Assembly (NCBI RefSeq): GCF_036010485.1 | Contig: NZ_CP108568.1 | Location: 7,052,001 to 7,116,000 of the forward strand | Direction: 5' to 3' | Length of the DNA stretch: 64,000 nt | Source of the DNA: Streptomyces sp. NBC_01198 | GTDB lineage: Bacteria; Actinomycetota; Actinomycetes; Streptomycetales; Streptomycetaceae | Shown: piece after piece, positions 8,720 to 17,053 of the stretch | Numbering within the stretch: position 1 is the stretch's first letter | Layout: each line of letters opens with the position of its first letter | Notes under the pieces: generated by a model | What the model saw: the letters and a program-made list of their open reading frames with translations, nothing else | What the model was told of the DNA's origin: nothing | Database searches by the model: none | Translations under genes and position numbers: made by a program

Positions 8720-9919
8720 ATGACCGCACGCGTCCGCGCACGTACCCGTACGCTCACCGTCGCCGCGGCCACCGCCGCCCTGGCCGCCGTCACCGCCGCC
8801 GTGCCCGCGCACGCCACCGCGCCCGGCCACCACCCGGCCGCCCCCACCACGCTGTTCACCCCGCCGGCCAACCCGGACGCGAACGCGCAGATCCTGGACC
8901 TCGTCAGGCACTGGCAGCTCAAGGACGCCGCCGGCCTGCTCGCCATGACCCTCACCCCGCAGGCCGTCTGGTTCGACGGCGGCGCCAGTCCCGCCGACAC
9001 CCGCACGGCCGTCGACCGGACGGTCACCGCGGCGGCCCGCCGGCACGCGCTGCCGGTGCTGGCGCTCTACAACATCCCCGGCCGCGACTGCGCCCAGTAC
9101 TCCGCCGGCGGCGCCGCCGACACCGCCGAATACCAGGCCTGGATCGACGCGGTGAAGGCCGGCGTCGGCAACCGCCCGGCCGACATCGTCCTGGAGCCCG
9201 ACTCGCTGGCCCTGGTGCCCTCCGACTGCGGCATGGACGACGCCCAGGGCACCAGGACCGCCGAGCGCTACGACCAGATCCACTACGCCGTGGACGCGCT
9301 GGAACCGCTCTCCGGCACCAAGGTCTACCTCGACGCCGGCCACAGCGGCTGGCACAGCATCAACGACATCGTGCCCCGGCTGATCGCCGGCGGTGTCGAC
9401 GACGCCAGCGGCTACTACCTCAACGTCTCCAACTACCGCTCCGACAGCGAGATCGCCTGGTACGGCAAGCTCGTCTCCTCCTGCCTGGCCTACGTCTCCA
9501 CCGGCGGCAGCGCGGCCTCCTGCCCCAACCAGTACTGGCCGGTGAACGACGCCCAGGCCTGGCTGGACGCCAACGTCCACACCGCGCCCTCGGCGATGAA
9601 GCACTTCGTCGCCGACACCAGCCGCAACGGCCAGGGCCCCTGGACCCCGCCGGCCGGCGTCTACTCCGACGCCCAGGACTGGTGCAACCCGCCCGGGCGC
9701 GGCCTCGGCGCCCGCCCGACGCTGACGACCGGCGACCCGCTCCAGGACGCCAGGCTCTGGGTCAAGATCCCCGGCGAGTCCGACGGCCAGTGCACCCGCG
9801 GCACGGCGGGCCCGGACGACCCCGAGCGCGGCTACCAGGACCCGGCGGCGGGCAAGTGGTTCCCGCAGCAGGCGCTCGAACTGGTCCACAACGCCCACCC
9901 GCCGCTCCTCCCGCACTGA
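8720..9919 (+). CDS. Secreted GH6 cellulase (endoglucanase/cellobiohydrolase)
   Basis: A 399-residue exported enzyme. The N-terminus MTARVRARTRT plus an Ala/Val-rich core ending AHA gives a signal peptide of about 32 residues. The GH6 fold is shown by YNIPGRDCAQYSAGG, VLEPDSLAL (Asp161, the expected catalytic acid), YLDAGHSGW, YYLNVSNY, DTSRNGQGPW, WCNPPGRGLGARPT and WVKIPGESDGQC. GH6 enzymes are inverting beta-1,4-glucanases. No carbohydrate-binding module is present, so this is a catalytic domain alone. AAGGAG lies about eight bases before the ATG. The CebR-type palindrome upstream predicts induction by cello-oligosaccharides. Confidence 0.95.
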   Translation: MTARVRARTRTLTVAAATAALAAVTAAVPAHATAPGHHPAAPTTLFTPPANPDANAQILDLVRHWQLKDAAGLLAMTLTPQAVWFDGGASPADTRTAVDRTVTAAARRHALPVLALYNIPGRDCAQYSAGGAADTAEYQAWIDAVKAGVGNRPADIVLEPDSLALVPSDCGMDDAQGTRTAERYDQIHYAVDALEPLSGTKVYLDAGHSGWHSINDIVPRLIAGGVDDASGYYLNVSNYRSDSEIAWYGKLVSSCLAYVSTGGSAASCPNQYWPVNDAQAWLDANVHTAPSAMKHFVADTSRNGQGPWTPPAGVYSDAQDWCNPPGRGLGARPTLTTGDPLQDARLWVKIPGESDGQCTRGTAGPDDPERGYQDPAAGKWFPQQALELVHNAHPPLLPH

Positions 9920-10299
9920 GCCGCCCCGCCGGTCCGCGCCGGGCCGTCCGCCGCCCCGCCGTTCCCCGCCCCGCCGGCCCGTGCTCCGCGCCGCGGGCCC
10001 GGCGTGCGGGGTGCGGGTGGGGCCGGTGTGACGTTTTCCGCGACCAGCACGCTGTGAGAAGCAGGACCGTGCGCCCGAGGGCGGCGCGCGGTCCGCCAGC
10101 GAGCGGAGGGGGCCGGCATGTCGGGAGGGACGCACCGGTCCGCTCCCGGCGCACCCGCGGGACGCCGTACCGCTCCGGACCGGGTGTGACACCTGTCGCG
10201 GTCCGGGCGCTGTACCTGTCGGGACGGCCACCCCGCGGGGACCACCGCCCGGGGGGTATGGGCACGATGCGCGGTGCCGTGACGTACGAAGAGGAAACG
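9920..10299 (+). promoter_or_regulatory. Gene-free region with tandem ECF-like promoter repeat
   Basis: This 380-bp stretch contains no convincing gene. It does carry the composite element GGTGTGAC-N17-CGCTGT twice in the same orientation, at 10025-10055 and 10183-10213, with identical spacing. The second copy is about 87 bases before the chosen sigma start. The elements have the size and spacing of -35/-10 pairs and could be autoregulatory promoters of the ECF gene. GAAGAGGA (10288-10295) is the ribosome-binding site. Confidence 0.5.
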
Positions 10300-10941
10300 G
10301 TGGTCGGTGCCGGTGGCCGGCGGCGCGCCCGGGCGGACGACGGGACGCTGGGCCGCGCCGTGACGCGCGCCCGCGACGGCGACGAGGCCGCCTTCGGCGT
10401 CGTCTACCGCGCGCTCCAGCCGATGCTGCTCGGGTACGTCCGCGGGCTGGTCGGCGACGACGCCGACGACGTGGCCGCCGAGGCCTGGCACGACATCGTG
10501 CGCGACCTCGCCGCCTTCCACGGCGACGGCGCGGCCTTCCGCGGCTGGGCGGCGACGATCGCCAGGCACCGCGCGCTCGACCACCTGCGCAGGATCGGCT
10601 CCCGGCCGCGCACCACCGCGCTCGACGCCGTCGCGGCGGAACCGGCCGCCTCGCCCGACTCGGCGGGCGTGGCGCTGGAGAACCTGTCCACCGCGCGGGC
10701 CCTGGCGATGATCGCGGCCCTTCCGCCGGACCAGGCGGAAGCGGTACTGCTGCGGGTGGTCATCGGGCTGAGCGGGCCCGCGGCGGCCGAGGTGCTCGGC
10801 AGGCGCCCCGGCGCCGTCCGCACCGCCGCGCACCGCGGGCTGCGCCGGCTGGCCGAACAGCTCGCACCGCCCCGCAGGCTCGGGGCACCGGACGCGGCGG
10901 GCGCGGGCGAGCGGGACTGCGACGACGACAGGGAGGTGTGA
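10300..10941 (+). CDS. ECF-type RNA polymerase sigma factor
   Basis: About 213 residues. Region 2 is recognisable in AAFGVVYRALQPMLLGYV, then DADDVAAEAWHDIVRDL and FRGWAATIARHRALDHLRR. Region 4 follows with MIAALPPDQAEAVLLRVVIGLSGPAAAEVLG and an HTH ending VRTAAHRGLRRLAEQL. I chose GTG 10300 because GAAGAGGA lies five bases upstream; ATG 10258/10267 and GTG 10279 are alternatives. The downstream single-TM gene starts one base after the stop, suggesting a sigma/anti-sigma-like pair. It has no C-terminal extension. Confidence 0.88.
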   Translation: MVGAGGRRRARADDGTLGRAVTRARDGDEAAFGVVYRALQPMLLGYVRGLVGDDADDVAAEAWHDIVRDLAAFHGDGAAFRGWAATIARHRALDHLRRIGSRPRTTALDAVAAEPAASPDSAGVALENLSTARALAMIAALPPDQAEAVLLRVVIGLSGPAAAEVLGRRPGAVRTAAHRGLRRLAEQLAPPRRLGAPDAAGAGERDCDDDREV

Positions 10942-10942
10942 G

Positions 10943-11701
10943 GTGCGCGGTGGCAACGAGCCGGCCACGGGCCGGGAGCGGACGGACATCGAGCGGCTGG
11001 TGAAGGCGGCGGCCGCGGGCGAGCAGGGCGCGCCGGGCGACCCGCGGTGGAGCGCTCTCCTGCGGGTGCTGACCGCCGCTGCCCGTGGCGCCGCCGTCGA
11101 TCCGGAGCGGGAGCAGGCCGCAGTCGTCGCCTTCCGGGCGGCCACCAGCGCCAGGGCAGGCCAGGACGGCGGTACGGCGCGGCGCGGCGTACGGGCCCGC
11201 CGGCGCGGCCGCCCGCTCCGGTCGGCGCGGGCCCTGGCCGGCGGTCTCGCGGCGGTCTTCGCGCTCTGCGGTGTCGCGGTCGCCGCGGGCACCGGCGTCC
11301 TGCCCGCCCGCAGCCACACCTCCCACAGCGGCCCGCCGCCCGCCCCCGCGGCCCGTACGGCCGCCCCGGCGCCCGGGCCGAGCGAGGCCGCGCGGGAGAC
11401 CGCCCGCCCCGCCCCGCCCGCTCACACCATGCCCCCCGCCGCCACGGCCACCGCCCCCGCCGGCGGTCCGCCCGGCCATTCCCGGGCCACCGGCCCGCAC
11501 GGCCGGTCGCCGGCCCTGGTGCGGGCGCTGTGCCGGCTGTATCTGGCCGCCGGACACGACGGGCGCACCCCTCCGGCCCGGTTGACGGCCCGGCTGCAGC
11601 GGGAGGCCGGCGGGAGCCGGCGGATCACCGCCTACTGCCGCGCCCTGCTGCCGGCCCCGCCCGTCGCCACGACACCCGGCGCGACGACGAAACGGCCCTG
11701 A
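10943..11701 (+). CDS. Single-TM protein paired with the ECF sigma (possible anti-sigma)
   Basis: A 252-residue protein of unknown family. About 90 cytoplasmic residues (helical, Arg/Ala rich) precede one TM segment (ALAGGLAAVFALCGVAVAAG, about residues 94-113), a Pro/Ala-rich extracytoplasmic linker, and a conserved-looking C-terminal helix-rich tail with two Cys (ALCRLYLAAG and ITAYCRALL). The GTG start is preceded by GGGAGG and lies one base after the sigma stop, so the two are co-translated. The topology and position match an anti-sigma factor, but no HxxxCxxC zinc motif is present, so this is inference. Confidence 0.75.
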   Translation: MRGGNEPATGRERTDIERLVKAAAAGEQGAPGDPRWSALLRVLTAAARGAAVDPEREQAAVVAFRAATSARAGQDGGTARRGVRARRRGRPLRSARALAGGLAAVFALCGVAVAAGTGVLPARSHTSHSGPPPAPAARTAAPAPGPSEAARETARPAPPAHTMPPAATATAPAGGPPGHSRATGPHGRSPALVRALCRLYLAAGHDGRTPPARLTARLQREAGGSRRITAYCRALLPAPPVATTPGATTKRP

Positions 11702-11753
11702 CCCGGCGTGCGGGCACGGCCGCGCACACGCCCCATCGGGCAGAGTGTGCGGC

Positions 11754-12344
11754 ATGCTGCCGGAGATCCCGTCGCCGAACGACCCGCACGTGCGTCACCT
11801 GCGGGCGATGTTCCTCGCCGTCGTCACGGGGAGCTTCCTCTTCCTCATTCCCTGGATCGCCTACCTGTCGGTGAGCCTGCCGAACCACCGGACGGTCGGC
11901 AACTGGCGCTGTGCCTGGGTCGGTTTCGACGCCGCGCTGATCGTCGCCATCGGCATCACCGCGCTCTGCGCCTGGCGCCGGCTGCAGATCTTCATCCCCT
12001 GGGCCGTGGCGACCGCCACGCTGCTGTGCTGCGACGCGTGGTTCGACATCGTGCTCGACTGGAACAGCGGGGACCTGACCAGTGCGATCGTGACCGCGGC
12101 GGTCGCCGAACTGCCGCTCGCCGCGCTGCTGTTGTACGCCGCCAGGAAGATGATCCGGCTGACGCTGATCGTCGCCCTGCGCCGGGCGGGCCACAACGGC
12201 CCTGTCCCGCCGCTGTCCCGGCTCTCGCTGGTCATGCTGACCGAGCACGGGGAGCAGGGGGTGCACGAGGAGGAGGGGGAGCGCGACCGGGCGGTCGGCG
12301 GCGGTCCACGGAGCGAACACGGCCCTGACCGCCGCGCGCCATGA
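11754..12344 (+). CDS. Four-TM membrane protein of unknown function
   Basis: A 196-residue protein with four hydrophobic helices: FLAVVTGSFLFLIPWIAYLS, WVGFDAALIVAIGITALCAW, IFIPWAVATATLLCCDAWFD and IVTAAVAELPLAALLLYAAR. A charged C-terminal tail of about 60 residues follows, ending in Glu/Arg-rich sequence. The ATG at 11754 is preferred over GTG 11745, with a weak GGGCAGAG upstream. It follows the sigma/TM pair by 52 bases and may be in the same transcript. I do not recognise the family. Confidence 0.75.
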   Translation: MLPEIPSPNDPHVRHLRAMFLAVVTGSFLFLIPWIAYLSVSLPNHRTVGNWRCAWVGFDAALIVAIGITALCAWRRLQIFIPWAVATATLLCCDAWFDIVLDWNSGDLTSAIVTAAVAELPLAALLLYAARKMIRLTLIVALRRAGHNGPVPPLSRLSLVMLTEHGEQGVHEEEGERDRAVGGGPRSEHGPDRRAP

Positions 12345-12429
12345 TCTGGTGCGCGGCCCGGCCGCCCGGTAAGATCTTTCCGCAAGTTGCAGCGCGGCGG
12401 ACCGCGTTGGACCATGACGGGGAGCGCCG

Positions 12430-13386
12430 ATGACGACCGCACCGACCGAGCCGGCCTATGACGTGCTGGTGGTCGGTGGCACCGGCGTCGACACCATCGT
12501 CATGGTGGACGAACTGGCGGTGCCGGGCGGCGACTTCCTGCTCGTCCCGCCGATCAGGGACTACGTGGCGCACACCGGGAACGGCGTGGCGCTTGGCTTC
12601 CACGCGCTCGGCCTGGTCACGAAGTTCATCGACTTCCTCGGCGACGACCCGCAGGGCCGGCTGATCCTGGACCGCTACGCCGCCACCGGCCTCGACTTCA
12701 GCCATCTGCCGGCGCCGGCCGGCACCCCGCGCAGCGTCAACCTGGTCGACCGGGAGGGGCGCCGCTTCTCCTTCTACGACGGCCGCCACCCGCACGACCT
12801 CAGGCTGCCCCGCGACTTCTACCTGCCGTATCTCGAACGGGCCCGGCATGTGCACGTCTCGCGCGCGCAACTCGCGGAACCGGTCTTCGCCGACGCCCTG
12901 CGGCTCGGCCGCACCGTCTCCACCGACCTGCACTCCTGGGACGGCGAGGACAGCTCGGCGCACCCCTGGGCCTACGGCGCCGACCTGGTCTTCCTCAGTG
13001 CCGCCACCGTCGGGGAGCGCATTCCCGCGGTCATGCGGCAGATCCTGGAGCACGGCAGGGCCTCCCTGGTGGTGGCCACCGACGGGGCGGCCGGCTGCCA
13101 TGTCATGGAGCGCGGCGACAACCGGCCGCGGCGATTTCCCGCCGTCGTGCCCGAACGCCCCGTGGTGGACAGCAACGGAGCGGGCGACGCCTTCCTCACC
13201 GCCTTCCTGCACAGCCGCTTCCGCGGTGCCTCGCTGGAGGCCTGCGTGCTGGCCGGATCCGTCTCCGGCGCCTACGCGTGCGGCAGCCCGGGCACCCACG
13301 AGGAGCTGATCAGCGCGGCGGCGCTGGCGGCGGCCGTCGAACGCGCGGGGCACACCGCCCCGGCGCGCCCGTCGTCCGTCGGCTGA
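12430..13386 (+). CDS. PfkB/ribokinase-family carbohydrate kinase
   Basis: A 318-residue sugar or nucleoside kinase. The N-terminal GGTGVDTIVMVDELAVPGGD and the C-terminal PfkB signature VVDSNGAGDAFLTAF (with the catalytic Asp of GAGD) are clear; VVATDGAAGCHVM is the usual strand before it. The family transfers the ATP gamma-phosphate to a sugar hydroxyl in the cytoplasm. The substrate is not evident. GGGGAGCG precedes the ATG. It is transcribed alone and converges on DUF6227; its neighbours give no pathway context. Confidence 0.9.
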   Translation: MTTAPTEPAYDVLVVGGTGVDTIVMVDELAVPGGDFLLVPPIRDYVAHTGNGVALGFHALGLVTKFIDFLGDDPQGRLILDRYAATGLDFSHLPAPAGTPRSVNLVDREGRRFSFYDGRHPHDLRLPRDFYLPYLERARHVHVSRAQLAEPVFADALRLGRTVSTDLHSWDGEDSSAHPWAYGADLVFLSAATVGERIPAVMRQILEHGRASLVVATDGAAGCHVMERGDNRPRRFPAVVPERPVVDSNGAGDAFLTAFLHSRFRGASLEACVLAGSVSGAYACGSPGTHEELISAAALAAAVERAGHTAPARPSSVG

Positions 13387-13440
13387 CCCGGGCCCGGCGC
13401 GTCGGTGCGCCGGCCGACGCCGGCGACGGGCGCGGCGCCG

Positions 13441-14247
13441 TCAGCCCGCCTCGATCCGCCGGATCGCGGTGTCCAGCGCGGCGTCCTGCGACATGTAGAC
13501 CTCGCACACCGGGTCGCCGCTCGGCGTACGGGTGTGGTCGATCTCCCACAGGCTCAGCTCGCTGCCGTCGAGCAGCAGGAACGCGTGCTCGTACAGCGAC
13601 CAGGACACCTGGCGGCCGGCCACCAGTGCCGTCCTGCGGGTGACGATGCTGATGTCGTGCGCGATCGCCGCGCGCAGCCGGCTGCCGACCTCGCTGCCCG
13701 GCGCACCGGCGTTGGCCGCTCTGCGCAGCAGCCGCCTGGCGTGCTCGGCCGAGTCGCCCTCGGTGTAGGCGCGCCGGAGAGCGTTCTCCCGGCCCGGTGC
13801 GAGCAGCGCGTCGAGGTCCTCGGCGGCCGGGTCCTGCCGGAGGCCGTCACGCGCGTCGTACGGCATCTCCTGCGGGCCGGTCGAGCCGCCGAAGGCCGTG
13901 TCGACCTCCCACTCGGCCAGCGTCAGGCCCTCCTGCTCGGTGAAGACCGAGCGGTGCGGCAGCGCGTCGGGGCCGGTGTCGTGCTCCAGCTCCCACACCA
14001 CCCGTACGCTGCCGTCAGGCAGCAGGAAGCTGTGCCGGAAGGTCCGCCGGTTCAGCCGCCGCGGCGGACCTTTGGTGTGACGGCACGACTGGAGCCCGCA
14101 GTGGTGCATCAACGCGGAGCGCACGGCGTTCAGTTCGCGTGCCGCGGCGGCGCCGTTGTCCGCCCTTTCGAGCAGCCGGGCCAGTTGGTCCCCCGGCGCA
14201 CCGCCCGAGCGCTCGGGTTCTGCCGTGTCCGCGCCGTCCACGTCCAT
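13441..14247 (-). CDS. DUF6227 family protein
   Basis: A 268-residue cytoplasmic protein built from two similar halves. Each half has an ARLLERADN / ARRLLRRAAN helix followed by a strand motif (RHSFLLPDGSVRVVWELEH near residue 70; EHAFLLLDGSELSLWEIDHT near residue 225). This internal duplication and the LLxDGSxxxLWE signature match the Streptomyces DUF6227 family, of unknown function. GGGAGG lies five bases upstream of the ATG. It is convergent with the PfkB gene. Confidence 0.8.
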   Translation of the reverse strand: MDVDGADTAEPERSGGAPGDQLARLLERADNGAAAARELNAVRSALMHHCGLQSCRHTKGPPRRLNRRTFRHSFLLPDGSVRVVWELEHDTGPDALPHRSVFTEQEGLTLAEWEVDTAFGGSTGPQEMPYDARDGLRQDPAAEDLDALLAPGRENALRRAYTEGDSAEHARRLLRRAANAGAPGSEVGSRLRAAIAHDISIVTRRTALVAGRQVSWSLYEHAFLLLDGSELSLWEIDHTRTPSGDPVCEVYMSQDAALDTAIRRIEAG

Positions 14248-14377
14248 ACGGTCCTCCCGCCCTCCGCCGTCCGCAACCCGCCCGGCGACTCAGGGTAGTA
14301 GCGCCGTCGCCGATTGCGCCCGCGAACGACGACATTTCCGGGCGTGCGACCGATTTTCACGCCCCCTGCCGCGCGGC

Positions 14378-14785
14378 TCAGCTCCCCGCGCGCCCCGCCG
14401 ACCACAGCAGCGCGCCGCGCAGATGCGCGCGGAAGCCGGGGCCGGCGTAGGCCGACGCGGCGTGCCCGAGCGCGGTGCAGAACGACCGGCCGGCACCCAC
14501 CCGCCGGCACCAGACCAGCGGATGGTCGGCCCCCATCGTGCCGCCGGTGACGTACGCCCGCAGGGCGTGCCGGGCGTCGTCGTCAAGCACCTCGCCGGTG
14601 GGGGAGAGGAAGACCACCGCGGCGCAGCCCTGCCCCAACAGGCGCGCCAGTTCCCCGGGTTCCTCGGTGTGCCGCACCGGCAGGCCCTCGGGCGCGGCGA
14701 GTTCGGCGAGCGCGGCCGCACCGGCGCCGATCGAGTCGTGCCGGTGTCCGGCGGTCGCGCTGAACACGGCGACATGCTGGGGCAT
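14378..14785 (-). CDS. ThuA-like protein lacking the central third
   Basis: A 135-residue protein. The N-terminus (SATAGHRHDSIGAGAAALAELA, then AAVVFLSPTGEVLDDDARHALRAYV) is the ThuA class-I glutamine amidotransferase-like N-terminal half. It then passes directly to GGTMGADHPLVWCRRVGAGRSFCTALGH, a block that in ThuA proteins lies near the C-terminus. Full-length members are about 220-250 residues, so roughly 90-100 residues are missing in frame, including the usual GGGxxGxH segment. The frame is intact with no stop. It may be a functional short variant or a decaying gene. Confidence 0.75.
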   Translation of the reverse strand: MPQHVAVFSATAGHRHDSIGAGAAALAELAAPEGLPVRHTEEPGELARLLGQGCAAVVFLSPTGEVLDDDARHALRAYVTGGTMGADHPLVWCRRVGAGRSFCTALGHAASAYAGPGFRAHLRGALLWSAGRAGS

Positions 14786-14893
14786 GGACGACTGTCTCCT
14801 CTACGGCTGTACGGCGCTACGGTCCTGCCGAGATTCCGAGCCACGGCTCCACGGCGAGCGGATCGGTCGCCCGGCCGCCGCCGTGGCCGGCGC

Positions 14894-15973
14894 TCACGGC
14901 GAGCCGGCCCCGCGCCCCGGCCGAGGGGGCGGCCCCGCGGGCCGGTCGGTGTCGCGGGCGTCCCAGCGGTTCATCGCCCGCCGCAGCGACCGCGTCTCGG
15001 CGAAGCCGAGCCGGGTGGCGACGCGTTGGCCGGATTCGGCACCCGAGCGGCGCAGGCCGGCCGAGCGCTCCCTGCGGACGGTGTCGAGTTCGGCCCGCCA
15101 TGTGGTGCCGGCCTCGGCGAGGCGGCGCTGCAGGGTGCGCGGGCTGACGGCAAGCCGGTGGGCGGTGCTGTTCAGCGACGGCCGGCCGTCGGCGAGTTGC
15201 GCCAGGATCGCGGCCCGCAGCCCGGGCAGCGGGCCGGCGTGGCCCCGCCGCGGCGGCGGGAAGGCGGCGGCGGACCGCTTGATGATCGCGGCCAGCGCCG
15301 GATCCGCGGTGACCATCGGCAGTTCCAGGTCCCTGCGGTGCAGGGTGATCGAGTCGGCCGGGGCGCCGAAGTCGACCCTGGCGGTGCCGAAGCACTCGGC
15401 GTGCGCGGTGGTCCGTCGCGGTGCCTGGTGGGCGAAGGACACCCGGGCCGGCGAGAGCGCTCTCCCGGTGCCGTGCCGCAGCTGCCCGGTGAGCACCGCG
15501 AGGACGAACTCGGCCACCACGCCGCGCAGCTCGTCGTCCGGGCGCAGGATGTCGTAGGTGACGGTGACCTCGTCGCCTGACACCTCGGTGGTGAGTTCGG
15601 AGTTGCTGCTGACGAGATACACGTGGGCGGCACAGAGCGCCAGGCCGTCGCCCAGGGTGGGCGCGGTGCTGACCAGATAGTCGACCAGGTCGAAGAAGCC
15701 GTGCCGGTACCGCCTGGCCGCCAGCAGGCCCGCGTCGGTTCGGCCGGTGCGCTGCAGCACCTGGCGCCACAGCCGGAAGGTGCCGGCCGACGGCGTCCGC
15801 GCGGTCTCCGGGGCGCGCAGCACGGTCGGCAGCCCCGCGGCCCGTACCAGCGATTCGGCCTCCGCGGCGTTCCGGGCGGCGGCCCTGGCGATGAATCTGG
15901 GCACCACGACGCAGTCGGTCAGCGCGGGGGTTGCCGCCGGCTGGTTGGCGGGCGGCGGGTCGGATGACAGCAT
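14894..15973 (-). CDS. AraC-family regulator with arabinose-binding-like sensor
   Basis: A 359-residue protein. The N-terminal 200 residues fit the Arabinose_bd-type sensor (LPTVLRAPETARTPSAGTFRLW near residue 50, then RRYRHGFFDLVDYLVSTAPTLGDGL). The C-terminus is an AraC HTH pair with SLNSTAHRLAVSPRTLQRRL and RVATRLGFAETRSLRRAMNRW. I chose ATG 15973 with GAGG about seven bases upstream. Two 21-bp-spaced direct repeats at 16085-16121 are the likely binding site. In this regulator type the divergent neighbour is usually the target, but no such gene is present here. Confidence 0.88.
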   Translation of the reverse strand: MLSSDPPPANQPAATPALTDCVVVPRFIARAAARNAAEAESLVRAAGLPTVLRAPETARTPSAGTFRLWRQVLQRTGRTDAGLLAARRYRHGFFDLVDYLVSTAPTLGDGLALCAAHVYLVSSNSELTTEVSGDEVTVTYDILRPDDELRGVVAEFVLAVLTGQLRHGTGRALSPARVSFAHQAPRRTTAHAECFGTARVDFGAPADSITLHRRDLELPMVTADPALAAIIKRSAAAFPPPRRGHAGPLPGLRAAILAQLADGRPSLNSTAHRLAVSPRTLQRRLAEAGTTWRAELDTVRRERSAGLRRSGAESGQRVATRLGFAETRSLRRAMNRWDARDTDRPAGPPPRPGRGAGSP

Positions 15974-16316
15974 GCCAGGCACCTCGGCAAGTCTGCGGTC
16001 TGCGGCGGGTCCGCGGCAGGTGGGGACGGACAGGGGACAGCCGGTGCGCGCCGCGCGGGGGCGCTCCCGCAGCCTACGCCCGGGCTGGCGCGTTCTGTCC
16101 GCTGCCTGGCGCGTTGTGTCCTCCCGTGAGCGAACCGTCCGGTCCATGATCGGGGCAACGATGCTCATGGGTATCGGGTTCGCCCGCGCGGGGGAGGTGC
16201 GGCGACACCAGGGGGAGGGTGCCGGCGCGGACGGGTCACCGTTCGCGCCGGCGAAGGCATGCCGCCCGCGCACCGCGCACCGCGGTCCGCGGGCGGCCTG
16301 GCGCCGTGCGCCGTGC
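15974..16316. promoter_or_regulatory. Gene-free region with AraC-type direct repeats
   Basis: The 343-bp stretch between the AraC gene start and the 3' end of the TetR gene holds no convincing ORF. CTGGCGCGTTCTGTCC (16085-16100) and CTGGCGCGTTGTGTCC (16106-16121) differ at one base and are spaced exactly 21 bp, two helical turns, as expected for an AraC-family dimer. The rest shows only scattered GC-rich sequence. Confidence 0.55.
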
Positions 16317-16952
16317 TCAACTCCGGCCGCTCGCCCAGTGGCTCCGCCCGAGGCTGATGATCTGCATCCGCAGCCGGGCCGCACGGGTGATCTCCCTGCG
16401 GACCGCCGGGTCGTCCTCCGGCGCCTCCATGATGGCCGCCGCCGTCATCACCATGTGGTCGACGTACAGCCCGGCGAGCACCCGCAGATCCGCCGGGCTC
16501 CAGCCCGCCGACGCCGGCTGCGGCGCGAGCCCGGCCGCCACCTCGTCGGTGAAGCGGGCCAGTTCCGTGGCGATCGCCGTACGCACCGCCCGTACCCCGC
16601 CGTAACGCTCCCGGGCGATGAAGCGGATGTGGGCGCGGTGGTCGTCCACGTAGGCCGCGGTGATCGCCACCGTACGGTCGATCAGCTCGTCGGAGTCCTG
16701 GCCGCCTGCCATCGCGTCCCTGATCACCGTGTGCAGGCTGCCCAGGGCCTCGCCGACCAGCGCGACGCCGAGCGCCGCCATGTCGGGGAAGTGCCGGTAG
16801 AAGGCCGCCGGGGCGACCCCGACGGCGCGGGTGACCTCGCGCAGCCCCAGGCTGCTCAGGCTCTGCCGGTCGAGCAGCCGCAGCCCGGCGTCCAGCAGCG
16901 CCTGGCGGGTCTGCTCCTTCTGGGCCTGCCGGATCCCCGATGTGTGACTCAT
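16317..16952 (-). CDS. TetR/AcrR-family regulator
   Basis: A 211-residue repressor. The N-terminal HTH (KEQTRQALLDAGLRLLDRQ, LREVTRAVGVAPAAFYRHF) is canonical, and the remainder is a helical ligand-binding domain typical of FabR-like members. It is divergent from a 50-residue membrane protein gene. The intervening DNA holds two similar inverted repeats (16959-16975 and 17004-17018) that should be its operators. ATG at 16952. Confidence 0.9.
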   Translation of the reverse strand: MSHTSGIRQAQKEQTRQALLDAGLRLLDRQSLSSLGLREVTRAVGVAPAAFYRHFPDMAALGVALVGEALGSLHTVIRDAMAGGQDSDELIDRTVAITAAYVDDHRAHIRFIARERYGGVRAVRTAIATELARFTDEVAAGLAPQPASAGWSPADLRVLAGLYVDHMVMTAAAIMEAPEDDPAVRREITRAARLRMQIISLGRSHWASGRS

Positions 16953-16958
16953 GTCATT

Positions 16959-17018
16959 CAGTAAACAGCTGTTCGCCCACCATTGCCAGGGTAGGGTCGA
17001 ACTCAGTGAACATCTGTT
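16959..17018. promoter_or_regulatory. Paired TetR operators
   Basis: CAGTAAACAGCTGTTCG (16959-16975, with a perfect AACAGCTGTT palindrome) and CAGTGAACATCTGTT (17004-17018) share the pattern CAGTRAACAnCTGTT. Their centres are 45 bp apart. They lie between the divergent TetR gene and the small membrane protein genes and would control both directions. Confidence 0.7.
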
Positions 17019-17053
17019 ATCCGAAACCTCAACTCCTCGGAGGTGCAGCCGAC

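Noticed and set aside
15440..15480. GAGAGCGCTCTC palindrome inside the AraC gene as a CebR-like box
   Set aside because: Lies within coding sequence and lacks the flanking TGG/CCA; similar AGCGCT cores recur by chance (for example near 4130 and 11050).
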